NCBI GenBank assembly: GCA_008330645.1
Contig: VLTN01000019.1
Coordinates: forward strand, 434,001 to 498,000
Length of the DNA: 64,000 bases
Direction: 5' to 3'
Origin: Cafeteria roenbergensis
Lineage: Eukaryota > Sar > Bigyra > Bicosoecida > Cafeteriaceae
The notes below the pieces were generated by a model. It saw nothing but the letters and a program-made list of their open reading frames with translations, ran no database searches and was not told the origin of the DNA. Of this stretch, positions 20,352 through 30,143 are shown in pieces. A program made the translations under genes and the position numbers. Position 1 is the first letter of the stretch; the number at the start of each line of letters is the position of its first letter.

Positions 20352-23069
20352 TCATTGTCCGCGCTCGAGCGTTTCGATCATTCTTCCGAGAGAGATCGAC
20401 ATGTGCTTCATCGCGTCGCGATCTCGCTTCACCAGCTTTCTTGCCCTGGCCGCTGCAGCGTTGGCTGCTGCCACACGCGTCTGCATACCCGGCCGGCGGC
20501 CGACGAGCCTGTGGCTGGTGTGCCGGTATGACCCACCGCGAGCTGCTGGGGACGTCAAGAACATGGGAATGCCTTCGAAATCGGCAGTGGTCGCCACGCG
20601 CTTCGCAGCAGCCTGGGGCTCGCCGTCCAAGGCACTTCGCAGCATCGAACCGAGCTTACTGCTCGCACTCGCCATAGCGTCGGCAGCAGCTGCGGATCCA
20701 GAGGAGTCTGCTGCCGGCTTTTGCGCGCCTGCGCCGAAAGCCGCTGATTTGGGCGCGCCACTGAGTCGAGCACGGCCCTTCCGAGTGGGAGAATCCTTGG
20801 TGGTCGCCTCCAGCATGTCCTCTCCGCCAAGCAGCATAGTCATGCACTTGAACAAGGTCGGATGCCTTGAGCAGCCCTCAATGAACTCCGCTCGAGAAAC
20901 CGTCCCGTCGCCGTCGATGTCCATCATTTGCACGATGCGTCCTGCAACTGCGATGAGCTCGTCGTCCCGGCCCTGCTGCGCCAATACGGCACGTGTGAGG
21001 TCTGCCTTTGCACACCTGTTGCTCGCGCTGTGATCAAGTCCGCGGAAGAATGCGGCGGCCTTCTGCTCCGAGGAGGAAGCGAGCCCGCACGCGAGGCACT
21101 TGAACGGAGACAGGGCCTCGGGGGCCACTGCAGTGATTCTGCTGACGGCGTCCAACACGTTGCTCACGTCGGAAGCCAGGCTGTCCGGAAGCTTGAGCTG
21201 CCCGCCGTCGCTCGCAGGCGCGATCGTATCGGGGAAGAAGCAGAAGCGCAGAAAGCTCTCGAAGCGCAGCCGGTTGAACGCTGCCATGGGATGCACCATC
21301 CACTCGGCAGGAGGGGACACGAAAGCACCGCTTTCGTCTGTGCATCGGGAGTCGGCGACGTTGGTGAATGGCACCACTTGGGCGTCAGAAAGCGGGGATA
21401 ACCCCGCCGCAGCGGCAGCCACACGGTTTGCTCGCCTGTCTTCTCTTCGCTGCTCCGCAGCCTGCTGAAGAGACTTCGACACGAACTTGAACATGGCTTC
21501 AAATGTCACCTGCGAGGGCTGGCGGCCCTGAAGCGCCTTCACGGCCTTGACCAACGCTTGCAGCGCCGCCTGTGCGTCGTCCAGCCTGGCAGCCGCCCCC
21601 GTCACCCCTGCAGCAGCTTCCGCTGTTGCAGTTGCAAACGGCACGTCAATAGCGTTGGTCATCACTCGCAATACCTCCGGGTTGGCAAGCGCGAGCGAGA
21701 CCAGCTCGCTCAGCGAAAACTCGCCTTCCACTTCAGATGGTGTCTCGGCGATGGCCTCCACCGCACGTGTGGCTGCAGCAAACTGCCGGTCGGTGGAACG
21801 CTTCACGAATCGCAAAATCTCAGGCACTGTGAGCTGGCCGTCGGAGTTCAGGTCGAACACCTCGAACATGATGTCCAGCTTTTCGCTCGTCGACCCGTGC
21901 GCGAGGGCTGCCAGGCCTTGGACCAGCTCGTGAAAGTCGCAGCGGCCGTTGCTGTCAACATCAAACTCGCGAAACAGCACGTCAATAGAGCCCTCGCTGG
22001 CAAGCTTGGGAAACACCCGGGCCATGATGGCCCGAAACTGCTTAATGCCCAGCATCCCGGACTCATCGATGCTGGTCTGGAAAACCGCCTTGATCCGCAG
22101 CACATCTGACACGGCGAACCCTGTCCGCTTGGCCGCTGCTTGCAACTCTGCAAGACTGGTTGCACGGCGCACCTTCATCTTCAAGACGTGCTCACGGTGC
22201 CGCCGGTCGGACACGGGGGCCGGACCTCTGGCAGCAGCTGCAGCACCACTCAGAGGCGGAACTCGGTAGCGCGTTGCCGCGGCTGTCCCGAAGGTCTGGC
22301 CTTTGCCGGCATTGCCAGCGCCCAACTTTGACAGCGAGGCCTCACCCCCACCATCGTCATTGGCACCCGCAAGCAATATGCTCGCCAAGTTCGGCACCGC
22401 GAAGGGTTTGCATGCCTCTACAGCAGTGACTAGGGAGCCGAGCCAGGCTGCAAACTGGTCCCGCTGGATCGTTCTAGCTCCGTGAAGAAGCGGGTTTGCG
22501 CGGTCTCGCGACGAGGCAGGGCCAAGAAACCGCCTCATGGAGGCCACGACGCCGAACGACTCCGATGCCGTTGGCCAGCGTTTCCATATGCCAGCACCAA
22601 TCATGCAAGGAGCGCTGTTCACGATGGCTGAGCTGATTGCACCCTCCTGAACTCGATCGGCAACTCGTGGCCAAGCCGCAATGTCCTCCTTTCGCCCGCC
22701 CAGCTTGCCTCGAGCGCGCTCCCGCTCCGCGGCTGCCACGATGTCAAAGAGAAGACCCGCGCGGTCCGCCCGGCAGTCTGCGCCGAAGAGGCACAGAATG
22801 ACGCAAATGTCGAAACCGCGAATGTGGCCCACAGACTCATTGTCAGCCCAGCGAAACAGGGAGAGGTCGCCGCCGATGATTTCGCCGAAAGGGGCCCGTG
22901 ACAGGTCCGTCATGACCCGGAAGAACGCCCTGCGCCCCAGCGTTGGGGCAAACAGCGAGTCGCCGGTCTCGTTGAGCTCGGCGCGCAACCGGGCAATCGC
23001 CCCTCGCGACCGGTGCCAGGTCCACTCCCGCACAAGCCCAGTCCTGTCTGCGCTGGCCAGCGCCCCCAT
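20352..23069 (-). CDS. EF-hand calcium-binding protein, possibly N-myristoylated, family unknown
   Basis: A 905-residue single-exon protein. Three canonical EF-hand loops are visible: DVDSNGRCDFHE (about residue 370), DLNSDGQLTVPE (about 406) and DIDGDGTVSRAE (about 718), each with acidic or oxygen ligands at 1, 3, 5 and Glu at 12. The first two are paired; the third probably has a degenerate partner before it. The first ATG in frame (23069) gives MGALASADR, a good N-myristoylation context (Gly2, Ser6), so a calcium-dependent membrane switch is possible. An in-frame TTG at 23189 would add an Arg-rich leader and is less likely. The N-terminal 250 residues have no motif I know; the C-terminus is basic and helical. 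It ends 85 bp from the converging repeat-kinesin gene. Confidence 0.78.
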   Translation of the reverse strand: MGALASADRTGLVREWTWHRSRGAIARLRAELNETGDSLFAPTLGRRAFFRVMTDLSRAPFGEIIGGDLSLFRWADNESVGHIRGFDICVILCLFGADCRADRAGLLFDIVAAAERERARGKLGGRKEDIAAWPRVADRVQEGAISSAIVNSAPCMIGAGIWKRWPTASESFGVVASMRRFLGPASSRDRANPLLHGARTIQRDQFAAWLGSLVTAVEACKPFAVPNLASILLAGANDDGGGEASLSKLGAGNAGKGQTFGTAAATRYRVPPLSGAAAAARGPAPVSDRRHREHVLKMKVRRATSLAELQAAAKRTGFAVSDVLRIKAVFQTSIDESGMLGIKQFRAIMARVFPKLASEGSIDVLFREFDVDSNGRCDFHELVQGLAALAHGSTSEKLDIMFEVFDLNSDGQLTVPEILRFVKRSTDRQFAAATRAVEAIAETPSEVEGEFSLSELVSLALANPEVLRVMTNAIDVPFATATAEAAAGVTGAAARLDDAQAALQALVKAVKALQGRQPSQVTFEAMFKFVSKSLQQAAEQRREDRRANRVAAAAAGLSPLSDAQVVPFTNVADSRCTDESGAFVSPPAEWMVHPMAAFNRLRFESFLRFCFFPDTIAPASDGGQLKLPDSLASDVSNVLDAVSRITAVAPEALSPFKCLACGLASSSEQKAAAFFRGLDHSASNRCAKADLTRAVLAQQGRDDELIAVAGRIVQMMDIDGDGTVSRAEFIEGCSRHPTLFKCMTMLLGGEDMLEATTKDSPTRKGRARLSGAPKSAAFGAGAQKPAADSSGSAAAADAMASASSKLGSMLRSALDGEPQAAAKRVATTADFEGIPMFLTSPAARGGSYRHTSHRLVGRRPGMQTRVAAANAAAARARKLVKRDRDAMKHMSISLGRMIETLERGQ

Positions 23070-23267
23070 TGTCGAGCCCCGGGCCGCGCCCTTCGCCCGC
23101 CTCCCTGCGTGGAAGCGGGCGCGAGCGAGATTGCGCCCCGGGGGGTGTGCAACAGCTCTGCCAGCTGACGAGAAAAACGGCTGCAGCAATCGCCGGCCCT
23201 TGGCCGCCTGGGCGCCTCACTCCGGGCAGGCCGCCCTCGCAGGCGCCCCAGCGCGAGGCCCGGGACG
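23070..23267. promoter_or_regulatory. Compact bidirectional upstream region
   Basis: Only 198 bp separate the start codons of the EF-hand protein (-) and kinesin-2 (+), so both promoters must overlap or lie partly in coding sequence. No TATA-like or other known element was recognised; co-expression is an inference from spacing. Confidence 0.5.
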
Positions 23268-26200
23268 ATGGCTGGCCGAGAGTCGGTCAAGGTGGTGGTG
23301 CGGTGCCGGCCGCTGAACAAGAAGGAAATCGCCGAGTCCCGGAAGCCCATCGTCGTGATCGACACCGCCATTGGCTCCGTGGAGATCACCAAAGCCGGAA
23401 CAGACGACACCAAGCGCTTCACATTCGACTCCGTGTACGACGACAAGAGCACGCAGCGAGACGTGTACGATGACACCGGCTTTCCGCTCGTGGAGAGCGT
23501 GCTGCAAGGCTACAACGGCACCATGTTCGCTTACGGCCAGACGGGCTGCGGCAAGACCCACACGATGCAAGGCAAGGACAGCCCTCCCGAGCTGCGGGGC
23601 ATCATCCCCACCTCCTTCGAGCACGTTTTCGACCACCTGAAGCTTCTCAAGGACAAGGAGGCACTCGTCCGAGTGAGCTACCTCGAGCTGTACAACGAGG
23701 AAATTCGTGACCTGCTCGGCGCCGACCACTTGGCCAAGCTGGAACTCAAGGAGAATCCCGAAAAGGGTGTGTTCGTGAAGGGCCTTCGCTCAGTAGTCGT
23801 GGACGGCGTGGAAGCCATCGATGCGCTCATGGCCCAGGGAAACGCGGTCAGGACAACCGGCTCCACGGCGATGAACGCCGAGAGCTCGCGGTCGCACTCG
23901 ATTTTCACCATTGTGATTGAAATGTCTGGCAAGCGCGAGGACGGGACGGAGCACGTGACCGCCGGCAAGCTCAACCTGGTCGACCTTGCCGGGTCCGAGC
24001 GCCAGTCCAAAACGAAAGCCACGGGCGCCCGTCTCAAGGAGGGCATCAAGATCAACCTGTCGCTGACCGCACTCGGGAACGTGATCTCCGGCCTCGTGGA
24101 GAGCAGCCAGAAGCACATTCCCTACCGCGACTCGAAGCTCACGCGGCTGCTGCAGGACAGCCTGGGCGGCAACACCAAGACGGTGATGATGGCCGCCATC
24201 GGCCCTGCCGACTACAACTACGACGAGACCATCTCCACTCTCCGCTACGCCAACCGGGCCAAGAACATCAAAAACAAGCCCATCATCAACGAGGACCCGA
24301 AGGACGCGCTGCTGCGGGAGTACAAGGACGAAATCGAGCGGCTCAAGCAGATGCTGACCAGCCAGGCCACGGGCGCGGCAATGGTGCCGGGAGCAGCGAC
24401 GGCCGCTGCGGCTGCGGCGGCGTCATCGGCTGCCGCGCCGGCCGCCGAGCCAGCCCGCGACGAGAGTCTGCTCCGCGACGCCGAGGCTGCTCGAGCCCGC
24501 GCGGAGGCGGTCGAGGCCCAGAAGAAGCAGCTGGAGGAGCAAGCGATGGTTGCGCAGCAGGCGGCCGCCAAGAACGAGGAGGCCAGGCGGGAGGTGGAGC
24601 AGCAGCTGTCCTTGCAAAAGGCAGCCGTCGAAGAGGAGCGCCGGGCCAGGGCAGAGCTGGCGAAGAAGCTGGCAGAGCTGGAGCAGGGTCTCATGGGGCA
24701 GGGCCACACGGCGGTCAAGAGGGCCGTGGTGCGGAAGAAGCGACCAAAAGGCGCGGGCAGCGCGGCTCCCAGCCCCTCGTCCGGCAGGGCAGGCGCAGCC
24801 TCAGCGGCCGCTGCCGGCGGGGTGGAGGGTGGAGGCAGCGACGCGGAAGAAGCCGGTGGGGCCGGCCCCGGATCCGGCGCTGGGGCCGCGGCGGAGGCGG
24901 CGTCGGGCGCCGGAGACTCGCTGCCCAGCCGGCAGGTGATGGAGGCGAAGGCCGATGACGGCGTGGAAGAGGACGAGTACGAGGGAGAGTACGAGGAGGT
25001 GGAGGAGGACGAGGCGGAGCTGCTGGCTCGGCAGGAGCGGGAGCTGGAGGACGCGAGGCAGCGAGAGGCGGCGAGGCGCGCGAAGCACAAGGCCAGGGTG
25101 GCGCGCAAGCGTGAGGCGCGGGCCAAGGCGGAGGCCGCCAAGGCAGAGCTTGAGCGCGCCGCCGCGGAGGAGGAGAAGCTGGCCTTGTCGGAGGCCAACG
25201 CCGCCGCCACGGACCTCATTCACAAGCTCAAGGCCAAGCACGCGGCCGAGGTGAAGCGTCTGCGGCGCGAGGTGCGGGACGCAGAGTGGGAGCTCAACTC
25301 CACCCGAGAGACAATGATGGCCCAGATTCGGGAGCAGGACAAGGAGCAGAAGCTGCTGGAGCAGCTCGTCGCCATCTTCCTCTCGCCGGACGAGCTGTCC
25401 AAGGTGTTCGAGCGGGCCACGTGGAGCGAGGAAGACGCGTCGTGGGGCCTGCCCGCCATCGCGTACAAGCCCGGAGCTGCGTCCAGCGCGGCAAGGAGGC
25501 TGGGGCGAGGGGCGTCGCCCGCCAGCGACGGCAGAGGCTTTCCCAGGCTCGACAGGGGCGGGCCCGCGAGCTCGGGCGGCGACAGGGCTGGGCGGGGACG
25601 ACCGCGAAGCGAGGCTGCAGGCAACGGGGGAGGTGGCCTTCCCGGCATCGGGTCGTCAAGGTCCAGCCAGCGATCTCCGCCTGTCGTGGGGGACGACGCC
25701 ACAGGCTGGGAGGAGCCGATGGAGGACCTTCCCTCGCTCAAGACAACGGTGAGGAGGACGGGGAACGGCCACAGGAAAGGTCGCTCGCAAGGCGGCTCGG
25801 GCGACATGGGGCTGCCGGCAGGTCTCCCCACCATCGGAGGCAGCAGCTCAGCGCCGTTTGAGCCGGAGGTCACACCCTCCAGCAGGCGAAGCGCAGGCAG
25901 CAGCCGCGGCGGTGGAGGCGGCGCCCTGCCCGGCGTGAAGCAGCCTCGCGGTGGCGGTGGCGGTGGCGGTGGCGGTGGCGGCGGCGGCGGGGGCGCGGCG
26001 GCGGCGGCGATTTTGACCGGGAGTTCTTTGGCGGAGGCACCGGCTTCCGCGATGGCTTTGAGATTCCGCAGGGCGGCCGACATGTCTATGAGGCGGCCCC
26101 CACCTCGGCGCAGCTGCCAGGGGTGAAGGGTCGCGGGGGTTCGAAGCTCCAGGCAGGAAGAGGCGCCTCGTCCAGTCGCGCTGGCGACCAGTACGGGGCG

Positions 26201-26458
26201 GAGCATCAGGCGGCAGGCCTGCCCTCACTCGGCGGCCCGCGAGGCGGCGGCAGGCCCAAAGGGACCCTTCGTGCCCCAGATTCGCCATCCTCTAGTCGGG
26301 GCGAGGGTGGCGGCGGGCTGCCCTCACTCGGGGGCGTTGTCCCGAGGGCGCCAGCCGGCGCGATGCCCGCGATTGGCCCGGGCCGCCGTCCGCCCCGGCA
26401 CCGCAGCGTGAACCCCTCGCCGACCTCTGGCGGTGGCTTCGAGCTCCCAGCGCTCTAG
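23268..26458 (+). CDS. Kinesin-2 family motor (KIF3/KIF17-like), apparent frameshift in a glycine tract
   Basis: N-terminal motor with [15 protein letters not shown]-loop GQTGCGKT (90-97), [42 protein letters not shown] and [12 protein letters not shown]. The neck [20 protein letters not shown] is the kinesin-2 signature (anterograde intraflagellar transport). A coiled coil, an acidic segment (about 565-590, [12 protein letters not shown]) and a helical tail with [19 protein letters not shown] follow. The original frame runs into a poly-Gly tract coded by (GGT GGC)n/(GGC)n at about 25950-26010 and then reads as unlikely sequence to a stop at 26126. The frame one base back gives [19 protein letters not shown] and repeats LPSLGG-type motifs already seen before the tract, to TAG at 26458. 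A single missing base in the tract is the simplest explanation; true length would be about 1060 residues. Confidence 0.85.
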
Positions 26459-26830
26459 CCACTGCTGAGCTCGTTCGTGCAGCTTGCTCGGGCGCGCGTG
26501 AAGTGCCATTCCTGCGTGAGGGCCGCTTTGCGCCGCCAACCTTGTGAAGGACTGACTGCACGCTCTCATTCCTGCCCCGCACAGCCCTGAACCCCGCGTG
26601 TTGCGTGTACGGCTGAGCGCTTTCGCGCAGCTTCGCGGGCCATGCACGCAGCGTGAATCCACGCGAGGCAGGCACTTCAGCACAAACGCACTCACGCACA
26701 CACACTTGAGACGGGTCCCCACGAGCACTTCCGGCCCCTTGCTCGTCAACGAGGGACCACGGCGACACGCAATGAGGACGTCCTCCGGGCCGCAGAGCGG
26801 GCTATGCGCGACTCGTCCAAGCGGCCAGCG
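26459..26830. other. Convergent intergenic spacer, no gene seen
   Basis: 372 bp between the ends of kinesin-2 (+) and ARL6 (-). No repeat or structured RNA was recognised. Confidence 0.5.
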
Positions 26831-27793
26831 TCAGCTCTTGCCAGAAGAAGCGCCGGCCGCTGCAGCTGCAGCGCCTCCGCTTGCCCCGCCGGCCCCGCCA
26901 GGCTTAGGAAATCCCGCGGCCTTCGCCCTTAGGAAGCGTTCGCAGTGAGCGGTCAGCCACCGCATGCCCTCCTCCAGCCCCGTGCCAGAGCGCGCGTCCG
27001 AGGCCTGGATGTGCCACGGCTTGGTGGTGATTCCCTGAAGCCCAAGGCCTGCCATGCACTCCACAGGCTCCATCGCGCCGCGAAGGTCCATCTTGTTGGC
27101 AAACACCAACAACGGCACTGGCCTCTCAGCCACGGCCGGCTGCTCGAGCATGTGGTCCAGCTCGTCTTTCGCGACTGCCAGGCGCATACGGTCACCGCTG
27201 TCCAGCACGAAGATAATCGCATCCGCGCTCGCGTACTGACGGTCCCAGAGCGCCCTTGAACGAGACTGCGCGCACCGCAAAGTCGTCACGGGCAGCGCTG
27301 GCGAAGCCGTGGACGTACGGCTTGGTTGGACAACTGCTCTCAGCAAAAGTCAAGGGCACACACGCCTTCTCGCGAGCCTTGCTCACCTCGCCGCTCATGT
27401 CAAACGCCTGGAACTTGATGGAGTCTGTCTCAAACTCCTCTACACTGAGGCCGACTGTGGGCGCCACCTCGTAGCTGGGAACCTGCGCGGGCGGCTTGGG
27501 AACCAACGCAGTTCGCGCCGCTTGGAGGGCGGACGGCCAGCAGCGCGCGGCCAAGCTTTCGGGGGCGCAAGCGCACGCCCCGTCGGCGGCAGCACATGCG
27601 GGGCGATGCCGCCCGCACGGCACACTCGTGGCCGCCATCTCCCGCTGCGCGACGGCGGCCTCACGCTGCCCGGCTTGAGCTGGTTGAGAATCGTTGTTTT
27701 CCCGCTGCCGTCCAGCCCCACGACCACGACTGTTGCTGACTGCTTGCTGCCCAGCCCAAACGCCGCACGGATCATGGCCCACAGGGCTGCCAT
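26831..27793 (-). CDS. ARL6: ARL6/BBS3-type small GTPase
   Basis: Exons 27793-27665, 27482-27387 and 27265-26831 (donors GTGAGG, GTGAGC; acceptors GCAG; all phase 0) encode 219 residues. ARL6 recruits the BBSome coat to membranes for ciliary cargo trafficking. Motifs: amphipathic start MAALWAMIRAAFGLGSK (no Gly2, as expected for ARL6), P-loop GLDGSGKT (26-33), switch I APTVGLSVEEF, FDMSG (70-74), FANKMDLRGA and KPWHIQASDARSGTGLEEGM, the last being close to animal ARL6. In this reconstruction the residue after DMSG is Glu75, where the family has the catalytic Gln; it falls at the exon 2/3 junction. The C-terminus carries a ~30-residue Gly/Ala-rich extension. The neighbour kinesin-2 also belongs to ciliary transport. 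Confidence 0.88.
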
Positions 27794-27989
27794 GGCGCCC
27801 TGGGAGCAGATGTGCGTGTTGTGTGGGCTGCAGTTCCGGCAAACTACGAGAGATTCAGACACAACTCTGCCGAATCGGATCAAATCTGCACGCCCGCAAT
27901 TCTCCGGAGGCACCCGGCCGTCCGCACGCCGCAGGAGGCGACGGGCGCAAGCATCAAGACCTGCGTGAGGGGAGCTCTTGCTGTCTTAT

Positions 27990-29624
27990 TCACTCGCCCT
28001 CCGGTCGCACCTTTGCTGAGCCTCGCACTGCCAACGGCTGGCGCGGTTTCGCTGGGGACCTACCTGCGCCGCGACCGTCGTCGCTCCCATCGTCCCCGTA
28101 GCCAGCGCGCGCTTCACCAGACCCAAAGCACGTGCATGAGCTCAACGTGCTACAGCACTGGGAGGCGAGTGACGGCAGGCTGGCGAAGAAGAGGACAGTG
28201 TTCTCCGCAAACGTAAGCAGCTGCTCCAGGAAGCTCGGGGGCATCGCTCGCCACAACCCGACCGTGCGATCTCCCGAAGCGGATGCAAAGACCAAGCCAT
28301 CAGACCTGGCCGCAAGTCCCAGGATGTACGACCTGTGGGTCATCTCCATTTTCTGGATGACCGTACCGGAGCGGGCATCCCAAATGATGATGTTTGTGTC
28401 GTGCCCTCCGGTGATGATGCGCCGCCCGCCGCCCTCGTGAGTGAAGGTGACTGAGTAGGCAGGGCCAACGTGGCCCGCCAGCACGTGCATGCACGACCCA
28501 GTCCGCAGGACCCAAACACGCGCAGTGCCGTCCGACCCCGTTGTGACACAGAGGGAGGAGTCCGTGTTGAGGCTCAGAGCCTGGATTGCCCCAATGTGGC
28601 CCGGAAACTTGCGCCGAATGCGCTCTCCTCCGGCGTCGATCCGCCACAGCCTCAGGATCCCGTCGTCTCCGCCGCTGACGATGTGTTTTCCGTCGTTGGT
28701 GAAGCCGAGAGCTCGGACTGCCCCCAAGTGGCCTTGCGTGAAGTGAGGCTGGGGAACCAGCCGAAACGATGTGATCCCGTCCATTGTGATTGTGAGGTCA
28801 CCCGCACACTTCTCCGCATTCTCCGCGTCCCAAATGAGCACAAGACCATCGTCTGATCCGGCGGCGAGGAACTTTCCATCGTCGGACCACGCGAGCGAGC
28901 GTACAGCGTGGGAAAATTGCCCGTCAAAGTTGAACAAGCAGATGGCCTTGCGCTTGTCCCACAGCTTCACTGTGCCGTCCACGCAAGCAGTGGCAAGGCG
29001 CTCGTTGGTCCCGGACGGAATGAACTTAACCGCCATGACCGGCCCGGTGTGCCCCACGTACCTGCGTCGCGCCGTCAGCTTCTGGATGTCCCAGACAACA
29101 ACTGACCCGTCATGGCTGCAGCTGGCAAGGTGCCGCCCGTCTCTTGCAAAGTCACAGGCATAGACCCCGAGCGTGTGCACGTTCCGCAGCTTCCCCAGCA
29201 ATCCGTGAAACGTCGAAACCATGGCGTCCACCTCGGTGCCTTCCGCCAGCTTCATCCGCACGTCGTCCTCTCTCTGCTCTTGTACGGATGGGTTGAACGC
29301 GGCCCCGTTCGGCCCAGATTTGGCCTTTGGCGCGCCCTCTGGCCCGTCCAGCCCCAGAGCAGAGGGGACGCGTGGGCCGCCGCGAGCTTTCCCCACTTGC
29401 GAAGAAAAAGCCCCACGGACTTCCGCATGCGCGAGCGCCCCTTCGCCCCCGCCCCGCCGCCCAGCCATAACCTCGCGGGCACGAACATCCTCGCTCCCGA
29501 AGGACGACTTGCCAAACACCGAGCTCTTGCCCGCCGTCACGATTGACGTGCGCCCCGCCCCTGGAGCTGCCTTCCCAGTCTCGATGCTCGCGGACCTGGC
29601 GATTCCCGAGCGCGCATCAGCCAT
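27990..29624 (-). CDS. WD40-repeat protein, unassigned
   Basis: 544 residues, single exon, first ATG at 29624 (upstream frame only offers TTG). Residues ~1-120 are a disordered Ser/Gly/Arg-rich leader. Then come about seven WD40 blades with clear GH/WD endings: HDGSVVVWDIQ, VDGTVKLWDKR, DDGLVLIWDAE, DDGILRLWRID, SDGTARVWVLR, HDTNIIIWDAR and GDRTVGLWRAM. The final ~75 residues contain a hydrophobic, Cys-rich stretch (NTVLFFASLPSLASQCCSTL) that could be a short membrane-associated helix, and then a basic tail. The propeller is a binding scaffold. I cannot assign an orthologue; the closeness to ARL6 and kinesin-2 makes a ciliary role tempting but unproven. It lies in tandem 196 bp downstream of ARL6's start. 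Confidence 0.8.
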   Translation of the reverse strand: MADARSGIARSASIETGKAAPGAGRTSIVTAGKSSVFGKSSFGSEDVRAREVMAGRRGGGEGALAHAEVRGAFSSQVGKARGGPRVPSALGLDGPEGAPKAKSGPNGAAFNPSVQEQREDDVRMKLAEGTEVDAMVSTFHGLLGKLRNVHTLGVYACDFARDGRHLASCSHDGSVVVWDIQKLTARRRYVGHTGPVMAVKFIPSGTNERLATACVDGTVKLWDKRKAICLFNFDGQFSHAVRSLAWSDDGKFLAAGSDDGLVLIWDAENAEKCAGDLTITMDGITSFRLVPQPHFTQGHLGAVRALGFTNDGKHIVSGGDDGILRLWRIDAGGERIRRKFPGHIGAIQALSLNTDSSLCVTTGSDGTARVWVLRTGSCMHVLAGHVGPAYSVTFTHEGGGRRIITGGHDTNIIIWDARSGTVIQKMEMTHRSYILGLAARSDGLVFASASGDRTVGLWRAMPPSFLEQLLTFAENTVLFFASLPSLASQCCSTLSSCTCFGSGEARAGYGDDGSDDGRGAGRSPAKPRQPLAVRGSAKVRPEGE

Positions 29625-30143
29625 TGTGGAAGCAGGCGCCGGCGCCAACGCAGGCGAACCCGCTCGGAAACGCGCGACAGCGGCGTCGTTGGGACGGCCC
29701 GACAGCCGAGCAGCAGGTGCCGCTCCAAGCCAGCGCGCCCTGGAGGTGGGCGGACCCCCGCGACGAAGCCTTCCCGGTGCGCGCCCGCGCTCGACGCGCG
29801 CGGTGTGCGACTAGAGGGCAGTTGCATCCGAGGCGGCAGCGGTCGATCGTCCAAGGCCCAGCGCTGGCGGCTGGGCGCTTGGCGCTCGTTGGCGCTGCTT
29901 CACAGCCAGCTGGCTGCCAGGGCGGCCAAGCACCGCACCCACGGACCCACCACCGCCACACGCCCGTGGGCGCGTTGCAGCCAGGCATGCTGCCTTACGA
30001 GCCGGCATTTCGGTGGCAATATTGGCGTCCACAAGCATGCTGCTGTGATGTGGCGACCCGTCACGAGGCCGCTTGTCCCCACCACGCCAACTGGTCACTC
30101 GGCGAGGCCACGGTCACGAGCACCCCGCAGCGGCGTCAGCGAC
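29625..30143. promoter_or_regulatory. Divergent intergenic region between WD40 gene and ATIC
   Basis: 519 bp between two divergent start codons, so it should carry both promoters. An open frame continues upstream of the ATIC ATG but looks noncoding. No element was recognised. Confidence 0.4.

Noticed and set aside
23070-23189. Upstream TTG start for the EF-hand protein
   Set aside because: A nuclear eukaryotic gene is expected to start at ATG; the first one, at 23069, also gives a sensible N-terminus.
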